The position numbers were made by a program, and so were the translations under genes. A stretch of 64,000 nt of DNA, taken from the NCBI RefSeq assembly GCF_001463905.1, contig NZ_BBWR01000002.1, positions 682,001 to 746,000 of the forward strand, written 5' to 3'. Of this stretch, positions 9,211-18,283 are shown piece by piece. The first letter of the stretch is position 1, and each line of letters opens with the position of its first letter. The notes beneath the pieces are model-generated. The model made no database searches. It saw nothing but the letters and a program-made list of their open reading frames with translations, and was not told the origin of the DNA. Source of the DNA: Aureimonas frigidaquae (GTDB lineage Bacteria > Pseudomonadota > Alphaproteobacteria > Rhizobiales > Rhizobiaceae).

Positions 9211-9224
9211 TGAAATCGATTACA
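9211..9224. promoter_or_regulatory. probable operator for the LacI-type repressor (site 2)
   Basis: TGAAATCGATTACA matches the element at 8023-8036 at 12 of 14 positions and shares the central ATCGAT. It lies in the 100-bp gap between the repressor gene and the divergent isomerase gene, where one bound repressor could control both promoters. Confidence 0.8.
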
Positions 9225-9259
9225 AAAGCCATGAACATGGTTTCATCTGGGAGGGTCGG

Positions 9260-10324
9260 ATGAAGACGCTGAAGGGGCCGGGTCTGTTCCTGGCGCAATT
9301 CGTCGGGGGCACAGCGCCCTTCGATTCGCTGGACGGGCTGGCGGGATGGGCAGCCGGCTGCGGCTATATCGGGCTCCAGGTCCCAACCGGGGATTTGCGC
9401 CTGATGGACGTGGAGCGCGCCGCCACCTCCCGCGATTATGCGCAGGAGCTGGCCGGCAGGCTCGCCGCACATGGCACCTGCTTCACCGAACTCTCCGCCC
9501 ATCTGCAAGGCCAGCTCGTGGCCGTGCATCCGGCCTACGATACGCTCTTCGACGGCTTTGCGCCGGCGCATCTGCATGGCCGCCCGGCGGCCCGCCAGCA
9601 ATGGGCGGTGGACCAGCTGCGCAAGACCCTGTCGGCCGCGGCCAATCTGAACCTGCCCGCCATCGCCGCCTTTTCCGGCGCCCTGGCCTGGCCCTTCGTC
9701 TACCCCTGGCCGCAGCGCCCGGCCGGGCTGATCGAGGCGGCCTTTGACGAGCTTGCCGCGCGCTGGCGCCCGATCCTCGACCATGCGGAGGATGTCGGCG
9801 TCGACATCTGCTTCGAAATCCATCCGGGCGAAGACCTGCATGACGGCGTGAGCTACGAGATGTTCCTGGAGCGGGTGGGCAACCATCCGCGCGCCAGAAT
9901 GCTCTACGATCCCTCGCACTATGTCTTGCAAGGCCTTGATTACCTTGCCAATATCGACATTTACCATGAGCGGATCGGGATGTTCCACGTCAAGGATGCG
10001 GAGTTCAATCCAACCGGGCGCCAGGGTGTCTATGGCGGCTACCAGTCCTGGGTGGACCGGGCCGGCCGGTTCCGCAGCCTCGGTGACGGTCAGGTGGATT
10101 TCAAGGCCGTCTTCTCCAAGCTGACGCAATACGGCTTCGGCGGATGGGCCGTGGTGGAATGGGAGTGCGCCCTGAAACATCCGGAGGACGGTGCGCGTGA
10201 GGGCGCCGCCTTCGTGCGCGAGCATATCATCCGCGTGACGGACCGCGCCTTCGACGATTTCGCCGGCGCGGGGACGGACGCGGCGCGCAACCGGCAGATA
10301 CTCGGCCTCGGGAGGGAACAGTAA
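9260..10324 (+). CDS. sugar phosphate isomerase/epimerase family protein (TIM barrel)
   Basis: A 354-residue member of the AP_endonuc_2 / xylose-isomerase-like TIM-barrel family. Likely divalent-metal ligands are visible: E186 in CFEIHPGED, D217 in YDPSHY, and the later HVKDAEF and VEWECA segments. The ATG at 9260 has GGGAGG five bases upstream; an in-frame GTG at 9206 overlaps the operator and is unlikely. Its stop overlaps the ATG of the following dehydrogenase. This pair is common in catabolism of inositols, rare sugars and glycosides, where the dehydrogenase makes a keto-sugar and the barrel enzyme isomerises or cleaves it. The substrate here is undetermined. Confidence 0.9.
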   Translation: MKTLKGPGLFLAQFVGGTAPFDSLDGLAGWAAGCGYIGLQVPTGDLRLMDVERAATSRDYAQELAGRLAAHGTCFTELSAHLQGQLVAVHPAYDTLFDGFAPAHLHGRPAARQQWAVDQLRKTLSAAANLNLPAIAAFSGALAWPFVYPWPQRPAGLIEAAFDELAARWRPILDHAEDVGVDICFEIHPGEDLHDGVSYEMFLERVGNHPRARMLYDPSHYVLQGLDYLANIDIYHERIGMFHVKDAEFNPTGRQGVYGGYQSWVDRAGRFRSLGDGQVDFKAVFSKLTQYGFGGWAVVEWECALKHPEDGAREGAAFVREHIIRVTDRAFDDFAGAGTDAARNRQILGLGREQ

Positions 10325-11481
10325 TGGACGACATTGCCCCCATTCGCCTCGGAATGATCGGCGGCGGCAGTGGCGCCTTCATCGGTGCCGTGCACCGGAT
10401 CGCGGCGCGGCTCGACGGGCATTACACGCTGGTCGCCGGCGCCCTCTCCTCCACGCCCGACAAGGCGCGGGAGAGCGGCCTGGCGCTGGGCCTTTCGCCC
10501 GAGCGCAGCTATGACGATTTTCGCAAGATGGCCGTGGCAGAGGCGCGCCGGCCGGACGGCATCGAGGTGGTCGCCATCTGCACGCCCAACCATATGCACC
10601 TTCCGGTGGCGGAGAAGTTCCTGAAGCGCGGGATCCACGTCATCTGCGACAAGCCGCTGACGGGAACGCTCGCCGATGCCAGGCGCATGTGTGCCGCTGT
10701 GGGCCGGGGCACGGCCCTCTTCGTGCTGACCCACAACTATTCCGGCTACCCGCTGATCCGCCAGGCGCGGGCCATGGTGGCCGATGGAGCCCTCGGCGCG
10801 CTGCGCGTCGTCCAGGTGGAATATGCGCAGGACTGGCTGACCGAGTCTGTCGAAACGCAGGGCTCCAAACAGGCGGAATGGCGCACGGACCCCGAGCGCG
10901 CGGGGCTGGGCGGTGCGCTCGGCGATATCGGCACCCATGCCTTCCACCTGTCGCGCTACGTATCGGGCCTGACCGTCGAGAGCCTGGCGGCAGACCTGTC
11001 CTCCTTCGGGGCCGGACGGACCCTTGACGACAACGCCCATGTGCTGCTGCGCTATGATGGCGGTGCCAAGGGCATGTTGTGGTGCTCCCAGGTCGCGCCC
11101 GGCCATGAGAACGATCTGCGCCTGCGCCTCTTCGGCGACAAGGGCGGGCTCGAATGGCGTCAGGAACAGCCCAACGTCCTGCGCTTCACACCCTATGGCG
11201 AGCCGACGCGGCTCATCACCCGCAACGGTGCCGGCTCCGACGCCGCCTGCGCGGCGGCGGCGCGCGTGCCGGCGGGCCATCCGGAAGGCTATCTGGAGGC
11301 CTTCGCCAACATCTATTCGGACGCTGCAGCCATGATCCGCGCGGCCCGCAGCGGGCCGGAGGCGATGGAGGCCTCCGGCATTCTTCCAGGCGTCGCCGAC
11401 GGCGTCGAAGGTGTCTCCTTCGTCGATGCCTGCGTGCGATCCTCCCGCGCGAATGGCCGTTTCGTCACGCTTCGAAGCTGA
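10324..11481 (+). CDS. Gfo/Idh/MocA-family NAD(P)-dependent sugar dehydrogenase
   Basis: A 385-residue oxidoreductase. The N-terminal Rossmann fold carries the dinucleotide loop GGGSGAF near residue 9. The family DKP motif (EKP in many members) is at residues 109-111. The C-terminal substrate domain has GDIGTHAFHL, with H205 as a probable catalytic residue. Such enzymes oxidise or reduce a hydroxyl of a sugar, inositol or sugar acid. It is translationally coupled to the isomerase (TAATG overlap) and converges on putA. Its operator-linked position puts it in the regulon of the LacI-type protein. Confidence 0.92.
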   Translation: MDDIAPIRLGMIGGGSGAFIGAVHRIAARLDGHYTLVAGALSSTPDKARESGLALGLSPERSYDDFRKMAVAEARRPDGIEVVAICTPNHMHLPVAEKFLKRGIHVICDKPLTGTLADARRMCAAVGRGTALFVLTHNYSGYPLIRQARAMVADGALGALRVVQVEYAQDWLTESVETQGSKQAEWRTDPERAGLGGALGDIGTHAFHLSRYVSGLTVESLAADLSSFGAGRTLDDNAHVLLRYDGGAKGMLWCSQVAPGHENDLRLRLFGDKGGLEWRQEQPNVLRFTPYGEPTRLITRNGAGSDAACAAAARVPAGHPEGYLEAFANIYSDAAAMIRAARSGPEAMEASGILPGVADGVEGVSFVDACVRSSRANGRFVTLRS

Positions 11482-11493
11482 CGCCGGCCCCCT

Positions 11494-14400
11494 TCAGGAA
11501 ATGGCCATCAGGCTGGCATTGCCGCCGGCCGCCGCCGTGTTCACGCTGATGGAGCGCTCCTCCACCAGCCATTCGAGGTCGTAGGAGGCGCCGGAGGCGA
11601 TCTCCTGCGGCGTCAGCGCCTGCACGATGGCGAGCCCGCCATCCTTGTCGCTCAGGCGCCGCTGGATATGCGCCACGCGCTCGGCGCTGCCTTCGATCAG
11701 CACGGCCGTGACCTGCGCGGGAATGGCGCCATCCTTCAGGACCACCGGCCGCAACTCGGCCGGCAGCCGATCCAGCGCAAAGCGGGTCATGTCGCGGGCG
11801 GGCACCGCCACGCGGTTGCCAGCCGCCAAGGCAGCGCCCATCTGCACGGCCAGCCCGCGCTCGGTTTCGCCCAGCAGGAGCACCATGCCGCGCGGCTGGA
11901 TCTCGTAGCTGTTGCGCTCGCCCACCGGGCCGGGCAGGTCCGCGCGGTAGCCGAGCGGGCTCGTCTCGGCGGCGGCCCGCACCGTATCGGCAGCGCTTGC
12001 CTGGCCGATCTGCACCAGCCAGTTGGCAAAGGCGGCGAAGGCCGGCGGTGCCGCACCCACGAGGACCGGTTCGCCTTCGGTCTGCATCAGGCGGCGCAGA
12101 TAGAGCGGCCCGCCCGCCTTGGGTCCCGTTCCGGACAATCCGCGCCCGCCGAAAGGCTGCACGCCCACGACAGCGCCGATCACGTTGCGGTTTACATAGA
12201 CATTGCCGACATCGATGCCCGACAGGACCGTGTCCACCGTCTCGTCGATGCGCGTGTGCAGCCCGAAGGTCAGCCCATAGCCCGTGGCGTTGATGGATTC
12301 CAGAAGCTGCGCCAGCCCATCGCGCCGATAGCGCAGCACATGCAGGACCGGGCCGAACACCTCGCGCCCCAGCTGAGCGATATCGTCGATCTCGATGATG
12401 GTCGGTGGCACGAAGGTGCCATGCGCCGCGTCCGGGCCGAGCTCAGCCTGCGTCACCCGGTGGCCTTTGCCACGCATCTCCTCGATATGGGCGAGGATCG
12501 TGCCGCGCGCTTCCTGCGTGATGACCGGCCCGACATCGGCCGACAGCCTGTCGGTACGCCCGATGGCCAGTTCCGCCATGGCCCCACGCAGCATGTCCAG
12601 CGTGCGCTCCGCCGCCTCGTTCTGGACGCACAGGATGCGCAGCGCCGAGCAGCGCTGCCCCGCACTGTCGAAGGCCGAGGCGACGACGTCGCCCACGACC
12701 TGCTCGGTCAGGGCCGAGGAATCGACGATCATCGCGTTCTGTCCGCCGGTTTCCGCAATGAGCGGAGCGATCCGGCCATCGGCCGTGCGGCGGCCCGCCA
12801 TGGCGGTTTCGATCAGCCGCGCCACTTCGGTCGAGCCGGTGAACATGACGCCGCTGACATCGGCATGGGCCGTCAACGCGGCACCGACCTCTCCCGCGCC
12901 CGGAACGAAGATCAGCGCATCCTCCGGAACGCCGGCTTCGTGCAGGAGCTGCACTGCTGCAAAGGCCGTCAGCGGTGTTTCCTCGGCCGGCTTGGCAAGG
13001 ACGCCGTTGCCGGCGGCCAGGGCCGCGGCGACCTGCCCGGTAAAGATGGCCAGCGGGAAGTTCCAGGGGCTGATACAGGCGACGACACCGAGTGGCCGCA
13101 TCGCCCCGCGGGCGGCGTGGCCGCGAATTTCCGCCGCGTAGTAGCGCAGGAAATCCACCGCTTCGCGCAGTTCGGCAACGGCATTGGGCAGGGACTTGCC
13201 TGCCTCTCGCACCACGATGCCCAATAGGCGTGCGGTATGCTCTTCGAACAGGTCGGCCGCCCGGTCGAGGCACGCGGCACGCGCATCGGCGCCCTGCGCA
13301 GCCCAGCCCTTGGCGCCTCCGATCGCCCGGGCGACGACCGGATCGAGCCGGCCGGCATCGGTCACCTCGACCGATCCGACCTGATCGCGCCGGTCGCCGG
13401 GGTTGGTGATCGGCTCGTAGGTGCCGGTGCGCGCCTCGACCGGGGCATCGGCCCGGCAGGGCGTCGCGGCGCTGGCGCGCAGCCCCTGCGCCAGTTCCGC
13501 AAGCACATGCTCGTCGGCCAGGTCGATGCCGGCCGAGTTGCGCCGTGCCGAACCGTAGAGCGCGGGCGGCAGAAGGATGGCCGGGTTCGTCGCGCCAACC
13601 GGGTCGAGCGCGCGCACCGCGTCCGCCGGGTCAACGGCCAGTTCGTCGACGGGCACCGCTTCGTCGGCGATGCGGTTGACGAAACTGGAATTGGCGCCGT
13701 TCTCCAGAAGGCGGCGGACGAGATAGGCCAGCAACGTCTCATGCGTGCCGACCGGCGCGTAGATGCGGCAGGGCCGGTCCAGGCGTTCGTTGCCGACGAC
13801 CTCCTCATACAGGGGCTCGCCCATTCCGTGCAGGCACTGGAACTCGTACTGGCCGCGCCGATACTGTTCCGGCCCCGCCATGACGTAGATGCTCGCAAGG
13901 CTCTGCGCATTGTGGGTGGCGAATTGCGGGAATACGGCATCGGGCGCCGCGAGCAGCTTGCGGGCGCAGGCCAGATAGGCGACGTCCGTATGCGCCTTGC
14001 GGGTATAGACCGGGAAGTCGGCCGCGCCGTCCACCTGCGCACGCTTGATCTCGGCATCCCAGTAGGCACCCTTGACCAGCCGCACCATCAACCGGTGCCC
14101 GCTGCGGCGGCCGAGGTCGATCAGCCAGTCGATGACGGCCGGGCACCGCTTGCCATAGGCCTGGACCACGAAGCCGATGCCGTTCCAGCCGGCGAGCGAA
14201 GGCTCGAAGGCCAGCTCTTCCAGAAGGTCGAGCGAAAGCTCCAGCCGGTCCGCCTCCTCCGCATCGATGTTGAGGCCGATATCGTAGCGCTTGCACAAGG
14301 CGGCGAGGTCCCGCACGCGCGGATAGAGCTCATCCATCACCCGCTCGGCCTTGGCCCTGGCATAGCGCGGATGCAGGGCCGACAGCTTGATGGAGATGCC

Positions 14401-15177
14401 GGGCCCCTCATAGACGCCCTTGCCGTCGGCAGCGGTGCCGATGGCGTGGATCGCCTGTTCGTAATCACGGTAATAGCGCTGCGCATCGGCGGCGGTCATC
14501 GCCGCCTCGCCCAGCATGTCGTAGGAATAGCGGAAGCCCTTGCGCTCCATCGCGCGGCTCTTCTTGAGCGCCTCGTCGATGTTCTCGCCCCGCACGAACT
14601 GCTCGCCCATCAGCCGCATGGCGATGTCCAGGCCCTGGCGGATGACCGGCTCCCCGAACCGGCCGACGAGGCGAGACAGCGCGCGCGACAGCCCGGCCTC
14701 GCTCACCGTAGAGGTCAGCCGCCCCGTCACGAGAAGGCCCCAGGTGGCCGCGTTCACGAAAAGCGAATTGTCGTCATCGATATGGGCGCGCCAGTCCCCC
14801 TTGGAGATCTTGTCGCGGATCAGCGCATCGCGCGTCGCACGATCGGGAATGCGCAGCAGTGCTTCGGCCAGGCACATGAGGGCGATCCCCTCCTGGCTCG
14901 ACAGGGAGTATTCATGGATCAGGCCGGGAATGCCGCTATTGGACGCCTTTGCCCGCAGATCGCCGACCAGCTTTCGCGACAGGGTGCGGATGGCCTGCGC
15001 ATCCTGCGGGCTTTGCGTGGCGGCCGCCAGGAGCGGCTCCATGCATTCCGGCTCAGGACGGCGGGTGGCCTGCGTAATGGCCTTGCGCAGCGGCGTTTCG
15101 GGGCGCACGCGCCGGTCGAAGCGGCTGAAGGGGGCGGACGCGTCCGCCACAGCATCCACGCTCTGTACAATGCCCAT
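11494..15177 (-). CDS. putA: bifunctional proline dehydrogenase / L-glutamate-gamma-semialdehyde dehydrogenase
   Basis: A 1227-residue enzyme that oxidises proline to glutamate, with FAD in the proline dehydrogenase half and NAD in the aldehyde dehydrogenase half. The PRODH half includes VKGAYWDAEIK and FQCLHGMGEPLYE. The aldehyde dehydrogenase half has E809 (ETGGQN) and nucleophile C843 (GQRCSALR), with the usual 34-residue spacing. A third ALDH-like domain and the conserved tail NTAAAGGNASLM close the protein. The ribbon-helix-helix DNA-binding domain of E. coli PutA is absent, so this form should not regulate its own gene. The ATG at 15177 has GGGGAG seven bases upstream; an ATG 33 codons earlier lacks support. 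Confidence 0.97.
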   Translation of the reverse strand: MGIVQSVDAVADASAPFSRFDRRVRPETPLRKAITQATRRPEPECMEPLLAAATQSPQDAQAIRTLSRKLVGDLRAKASNSGIPGLIHEYSLSSQEGIALMCLAEALLRIPDRATRDALIRDKISKGDWRAHIDDDNSLFVNAATWGLLVTGRLTSTVSEAGLSRALSRLVGRFGEPVIRQGLDIAMRLMGEQFVRGENIDEALKKSRAMERKGFRYSYDMLGEAAMTAADAQRYYRDYEQAIHAIGTAADGKGVYEGPGISIKLSALHPRYARAKAERVMDELYPRVRDLAALCKRYDIGLNIDAEEADRLELSLDLLEELAFEPSLAGWNGIGFVVQAYGKRCPAVIDWLIDLGRRSGHRLMVRLVKGAYWDAEIKRAQVDGAADFPVYTRKAHTDVAYLACARKLLAAPDAVFPQFATHNAQSLASIYVMAGPEQYRRGQYEFQCLHGMGEPLYEEVVGNERLDRPCRIYAPVGTHETLLAYLVRRLLENGANSSFVNRIADEAVPVDELAVDPADAVRALDPVGATNPAILLPPALYGSARRNSAGIDLADEHVLAELAQGLRASAATPCRADAPVEARTGTYEPITNPGDRRDQVGSVEVTDAGRLDPVVARAIGGAKGWAAQGADARAACLDRAADLFEEHTARLLGIVVREAGKSLPNAVAELREAVDFLRYYAAEIRGHAARGAMRPLGVVACISPWNFPLAIFTGQVAAALAAGNGVLAKPAEETPLTAFAAVQLLHEAGVPEDALIFVPGAGEVGAALTAHADVSGVMFTGSTEVARLIETAMAGRRTADGRIAPLIAETGGQNAMIVDSSALTEQVVGDVVASAFDSAGQRCSALRILCVQNEAAERTLDMLRGAMAELAIGRTDRLSADVGPVITQEARGTILAHIEEMRGKGHRVTQAELGPDAAHGTFVPPTIIEIDDIAQLGREVFGPVLHVLRYRRDGLAQLLESINATGYGLTFGLHTRIDETVDTVLSGIDVGNVYVNRNVIGAVVGVQPFGGRGLSGTGPKAGGPLYLRRLMQTEGEPVLVGAAPPAFAAFANWLVQIGQASAADTVRAAAETSPLGYRADLPGPVGERNSYEIQPRGMVLLLGETERGLAVQMGAALAAGNRVAVPARDMTRFALDRLPAELRPVVLKDGAIPAQVTAVLIEGSAERVAHIQRRLSDKDGGLAIVQALTPQEIASGASYDLEWLVEERSISVNTAAAGGNASLMAIS

Positions 15178-15315
15178 GATCGTCTCCCCGCATCTGCGCC
15201 GCGGCGCCGGACTATCTTCGTCAGATAGGCCGGAATACGCCGAAATTAAACGGCGATTATGGCGTCCACGCCGCACATTCTTCGGCTTACGAGCGGACAG
15301 GCGGTGTCGATCCCG

Positions 15316-16875
15316 TCAGAGCTGGGACTCCAGCGGCAAAAGCCCGACCAGTGTGGCCAACGCCTTGCGGCCGAAACTCGCTTCCGGCTCGTCCTCGAAG
15401 CGCTCTTCGAGCCCGTCCGAACGGCCCCGCCATTCGAGTGCGCCATCCGCGTCGAGCGACAAAGCGTAGCTCATCTCGGGCTGGATCTCCGCCTCGAAGA
15501 TCGCGTCCATCGCCTGGACGAGGCCCGGCACGGCAAAGAGAACCCCCATTTCCGTGTTGAGCGATACCGAGCGCGGATCGAAGTTGAGGGAGCCGACGAA
15601 CCCGGCCTCCCCATCGCTGGTAAACGCCTTGGTGTGCAGGCTGGCCCGGCTGGAGCCGCGCAGGCGCAAGCGTTCGCGGCCGGCGGTGGGTTTCAGCTCA
15701 TAGAGCTCGACACCGTGGATCAGGAGGCTTTCACGGTAGGGAGCGTAGCCGCCATGCACGGCGGCCACGTCCGTCGCCGCCAGGGAGTTCGTCAAAACGC
15801 GGACCCTGACCCCCTTGCGCACCAGCGCGGCGAAGAAGTCGGCGCCGCGATCGCCCGGGATGAAGTAGGGCGAGGTGACGTTCACCTGCCGCTGGCTGGC
15901 CGCTAGGAGCGGCACCAGTTCTTCCAGTAGGCGGTTGTGCCCCTTCCCGCCGCCACCGGACGCCTTTTGCGGCGGATCGGCGACGATGCGCGCATCCTGC
16001 GTCCAGAAGACATGCTCGTCCGCCACCAGCCGGTCAACGGAGATGCGTTCGCGCAGGCGGCGGATATAGGGCGCGGCCTGCGGCGAGCGGGCCAGCCGCT
16101 CGATCCGGCCGCGCAGGCGACCAAGGCGTACGGGGCGCCGTCCCGCCAGCGCCCGCACCGGCAGCGCGACGCCGCTGTTCCAGTATTCGTCGAAGACGCG
16201 CTCGGTCTGACCGGCCAGTTCCCCCACCCCGACAATGTCCATATCGCGAAAGTTCGAGTTTTCGCCCGCGTCGAAATAGGCGTCGCTGATATTGCGCCCG
16301 CCGACGATGGCGATCTGTCCGTCCACGACGAAGGCCTTGTTGTGCATGCGCCGGTTCACGCTCAGCATGCGCAGCGCCATTTCCACCCCGCGCCGGAACG
16401 GCTTGTCGCGCGCATGGGTAGGGTTGAACATCCGCACTTCGATGTTGGGATGCCGGTCCACCGCCAGGAAGGTGCGGTCCGACAGGGAGACGCCGATATC
16501 GTCTACCAGCAGCCGCACCCTGACCCCGCGATCGGCTGCCCCGAGCAGCTCGCCGAGCATGAGGCGCCCGGTCAGGTCGTCACCCCAGATGTAATACATG
16601 GCATCCAAGCTTCGCCCCGCGGCGCGGGCCGACAGGACGCGCACGGCGAAGGCGTCGAGGTTGGATGCGATGAGCGCCAGGCCGCTGCCGGCCTCCCGGC
16701 CGGCCCGCAGCCGGTCCGCGATGCGGTCTGCCTCCGTGTCCGGCCCCGAACGCGGCAGGGCATGGGATGGCTTGCCCCGTGCCGCCTCGGCAAAGCGGCC
16801 ATAGGCGTAGGTCGCGGCCAGAGAGGCCAGCACGAAGACGATGATGACGACCAGCGCGACCGCTAGATATGGCAT
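15316..16875 (-). CDS. phospholipase D / cardiolipin synthase family protein
   Basis: A 519-residue membrane-anchored enzyme with an N-terminal hydrophobic helix (residues 2-24) and two PLD domains. Two HKD motifs are intact: HNKAFVVDG with H178 and HTKAFTSDG with H414, each followed by the GGRN or GSLN element of the superfamily. Members cleave or transfer phosphatidyl groups, most often in cardiolipin synthesis, but the long insertion between the motifs resembles the YmdC/ClsC group rather than ClsA. It lies upstream of putA on the same strand with a 138-bp gap, so cotranscription is possible but not implied. Confidence 0.88.
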   Translation of the reverse strand: MPYLAVALVVIIVFVLASLAATYAYGRFAEAARGKPSHALPRSGPDTEADRIADRLRAGREAGSGLALIASNLDAFAVRVLSARAAGRSLDAMYYIWGDDLTGRLMLGELLGAADRGVRVRLLVDDIGVSLSDRTFLAVDRHPNIEVRMFNPTHARDKPFRRGVEMALRMLSVNRRMHNKAFVVDGQIAIVGGRNISDAYFDAGENSNFRDMDIVGVGELAGQTERVFDEYWNSGVALPVRALAGRRPVRLGRLRGRIERLARSPQAAPYIRRLRERISVDRLVADEHVFWTQDARIVADPPQKASGGGGKGHNRLLEELVPLLAASQRQVNVTSPYFIPGDRGADFFAALVRKGVRVRVLTNSLAATDVAAVHGGYAPYRESLLIHGVELYELKPTAGRERLRLRGSSRASLHTKAFTSDGEAGFVGSLNFDPRSVSLNTEMGVLFAVPGLVQAMDAIFEAEIQPEMSYALSLDADGALEWRGRSDGLEERFEDEPEASFGRKALATLVGLLPLESQL

Positions 16876-17323
16876 GGCATGACTGAACCCGAACCGGTCG
16901 AGACAACCGACCGCGCAGTGGCCAACTTAAGCGTCCCGGCCGACGGTTCCAGACGCAAGGGTGCCGATTGAGCCTCTACTCGGGACCCAACGCGCCCGGC
17001 AAGCATCTCTAAGGAACGTGATGATGCGTCACTATGACGCGGAGGCCGCTGCTCGCGAGCGATACCCAAGGTTTAACAACCGAAAGATGTACAGCGGCTG
17101 CGGGCCCTGTACATCTTTGGCGGGAAACCGCGCGCCGCATGCTCACCCGAACGACTGCGGAGACACCACCACACGCAGTGATGCATACTCTTCTGCAATA
17201 ATTTCAGTTCACTACAGTCATTCAGTGGGGCTTGCTGCCCTGCGGCTGGCCGCAGTATCCTGCGGGCATTTCAATACGTTTATCTCATATCTCATACATT
17301 ACATCTTTAACATTGAAAACCGT
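16876..17323. other. 448-bp non-coding stretch with two palindromes and an AT-rich promoter-like zone
   Basis: No convincing gene lies here; the reading frame of the next gene stays open back to 16961, but that part has no ribosome site and no protein-like composition. It holds a 6-bp inverted repeat (17026-17040) and a perfect 12-bp inverted repeat (17083-17118). Bases 17160-17323 are clearly richer in A and T than the surroundings and probably carry the promoter of the following gene. Confidence 0.6.
17083..17118. repeat. perfect 12-bp inverted repeat with 12-base spacer
   Basis: The arms AAAGATGTACAG (17083-17094) and CTGTACATCTTT (17107-17118) are exact reverse complements. The arms are AT-richer than the genome and the spacer is GC-rich (CGGCTGCGGGCC). 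No T run follows on the plus strand, so this is more likely an operator for a dimeric regulator or a stable leader hairpin than a terminator. Confidence 0.75.
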
Positions 17324-18046
17324 ATGTCAGCCATCTCACCTGGCCCGATCAAAGATGCCGCGCATCTGAACGCTTCCGTCGGCACAACCGATTTTGCGGC
17401 GGCCGTCCGCTCGTCCGTGCTCGAGCTCGTCTCCTCGGCCCGCATGCTCGGCAAGGCCGAAATGCTGTGCGAGCTGGATTCCGACGCGGACCCGTCGGTG
17501 AAAGCCGAGTTCGAGCTGCGCGTGAAGCAGGCGCGCGCCAGCCTTGAACTGCTCATGACCGGGGAAGGCGACAGCCTGCCGCCGACCATCCAGGCCGATC
17601 TTCCGGCACCTTCACTGCCTGCTGCTTCATCCAATGCGACCGTGGCGCCATCGCCTGCCGTAGCTCGTGCGGCCCCGGCGGAAACCGTGAAACCTTCGGC
17701 TGCCGCTGCCGTTGCGCAAAGCCTGCCCAAGCCCGGCGTCGCGCCGGGTGCGGCTGCCGCCGGCTTCAGTGACTGGGATGAGGAATCACGCGTCGGCCTC
17801 GGGCCGATCATCCTCGTGGCGCTGGCCGCGCTGGGGCTTCTGGGATGGTACCTCCTGCACGGGGCGCCCGGAACATCCGGGGCATTTCAATACTACCAGC
17901 AGCGCGAGCGCTGCCTGGCGGTGTCCGATGCCCTCCTGGACATGCGCAATGGCCGCACGCCCCGACTGAACGACAGCCGGGAGCAATTGCAGCGGGAAGC
18001 CACCATCTGCGACGCCAACGGCATCGACACCGCCCCGCGCCGCTGA
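17324..18046 (+). CDS. hypothetical protein with one C-terminal-half membrane segment
   Basis: Unrecognised protein of 240 residues from the ATG at 17324. The N-terminal 85 residues look helical and acidic. Residues 90-145 are rich in Ala, Pro and Ser and probably disordered. One membrane helix lies near residues 160-182 (GPIILVALAALGLLGWYLL), and the last 50 residues are polar with two cysteines (ERCLAV and ATICDA). The longer frame from 16961 crosses the AT-rich leader and its palindromes and is not supported. A bitopic membrane protein is likely; its role is unknown. Confidence 0.6.
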   Translation: MSAISPGPIKDAAHLNASVGTTDFAAAVRSSVLELVSSARMLGKAEMLCELDSDADPSVKAEFELRVKQARASLELLMTGEGDSLPPTIQADLPAPSLPAASSNATVAPSPAVARAAPAETVKPSAAAAVAQSLPKPGVAPGAAAAGFSDWDEESRVGLGPIILVALAALGLLGWYLLHGAPGTSGAFQYYQQRERCLAVSDALLDMRNGRTPRLNDSREQLQREATICDANGIDTAPRR

Positions 18047-18283
18047 GCGCTCCGGTCCGGCAAAGCCGTCAGACACGCGGCAGGCGCCGGCTGGAACCGG
18101 ATCGCCGGCCCATGGATTTCCCTCAAGCCAGCCATGGGCTGGTCAAGATGGGCCGCGAGGCGTAACTTGCGTTACGGAAAGCTTGTTCCCATTCTAGATT
18201 CTGTCGTATGACGCGATCCAAAGTCGCCGCGACAGGCAGCCGCCTGGCAGAAGGCGGGACAAGAGGATCAGAGGAAGCCGGAC

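Noticed and set aside
13237-15228. Long plus-strand open frames antisense to putA (519 and 663 residues)
   Set aside because: Composition is Arg/Gly/His-rich with no domain, and the sense strand encodes an intact PutA.
16961-17323. Extension of the hypothetical membrane protein back to 16961
   Set aside because: The extension lacks a ribosome site and crosses an AT-rich leader with two palindromes; the ATG at 17324 fits better.
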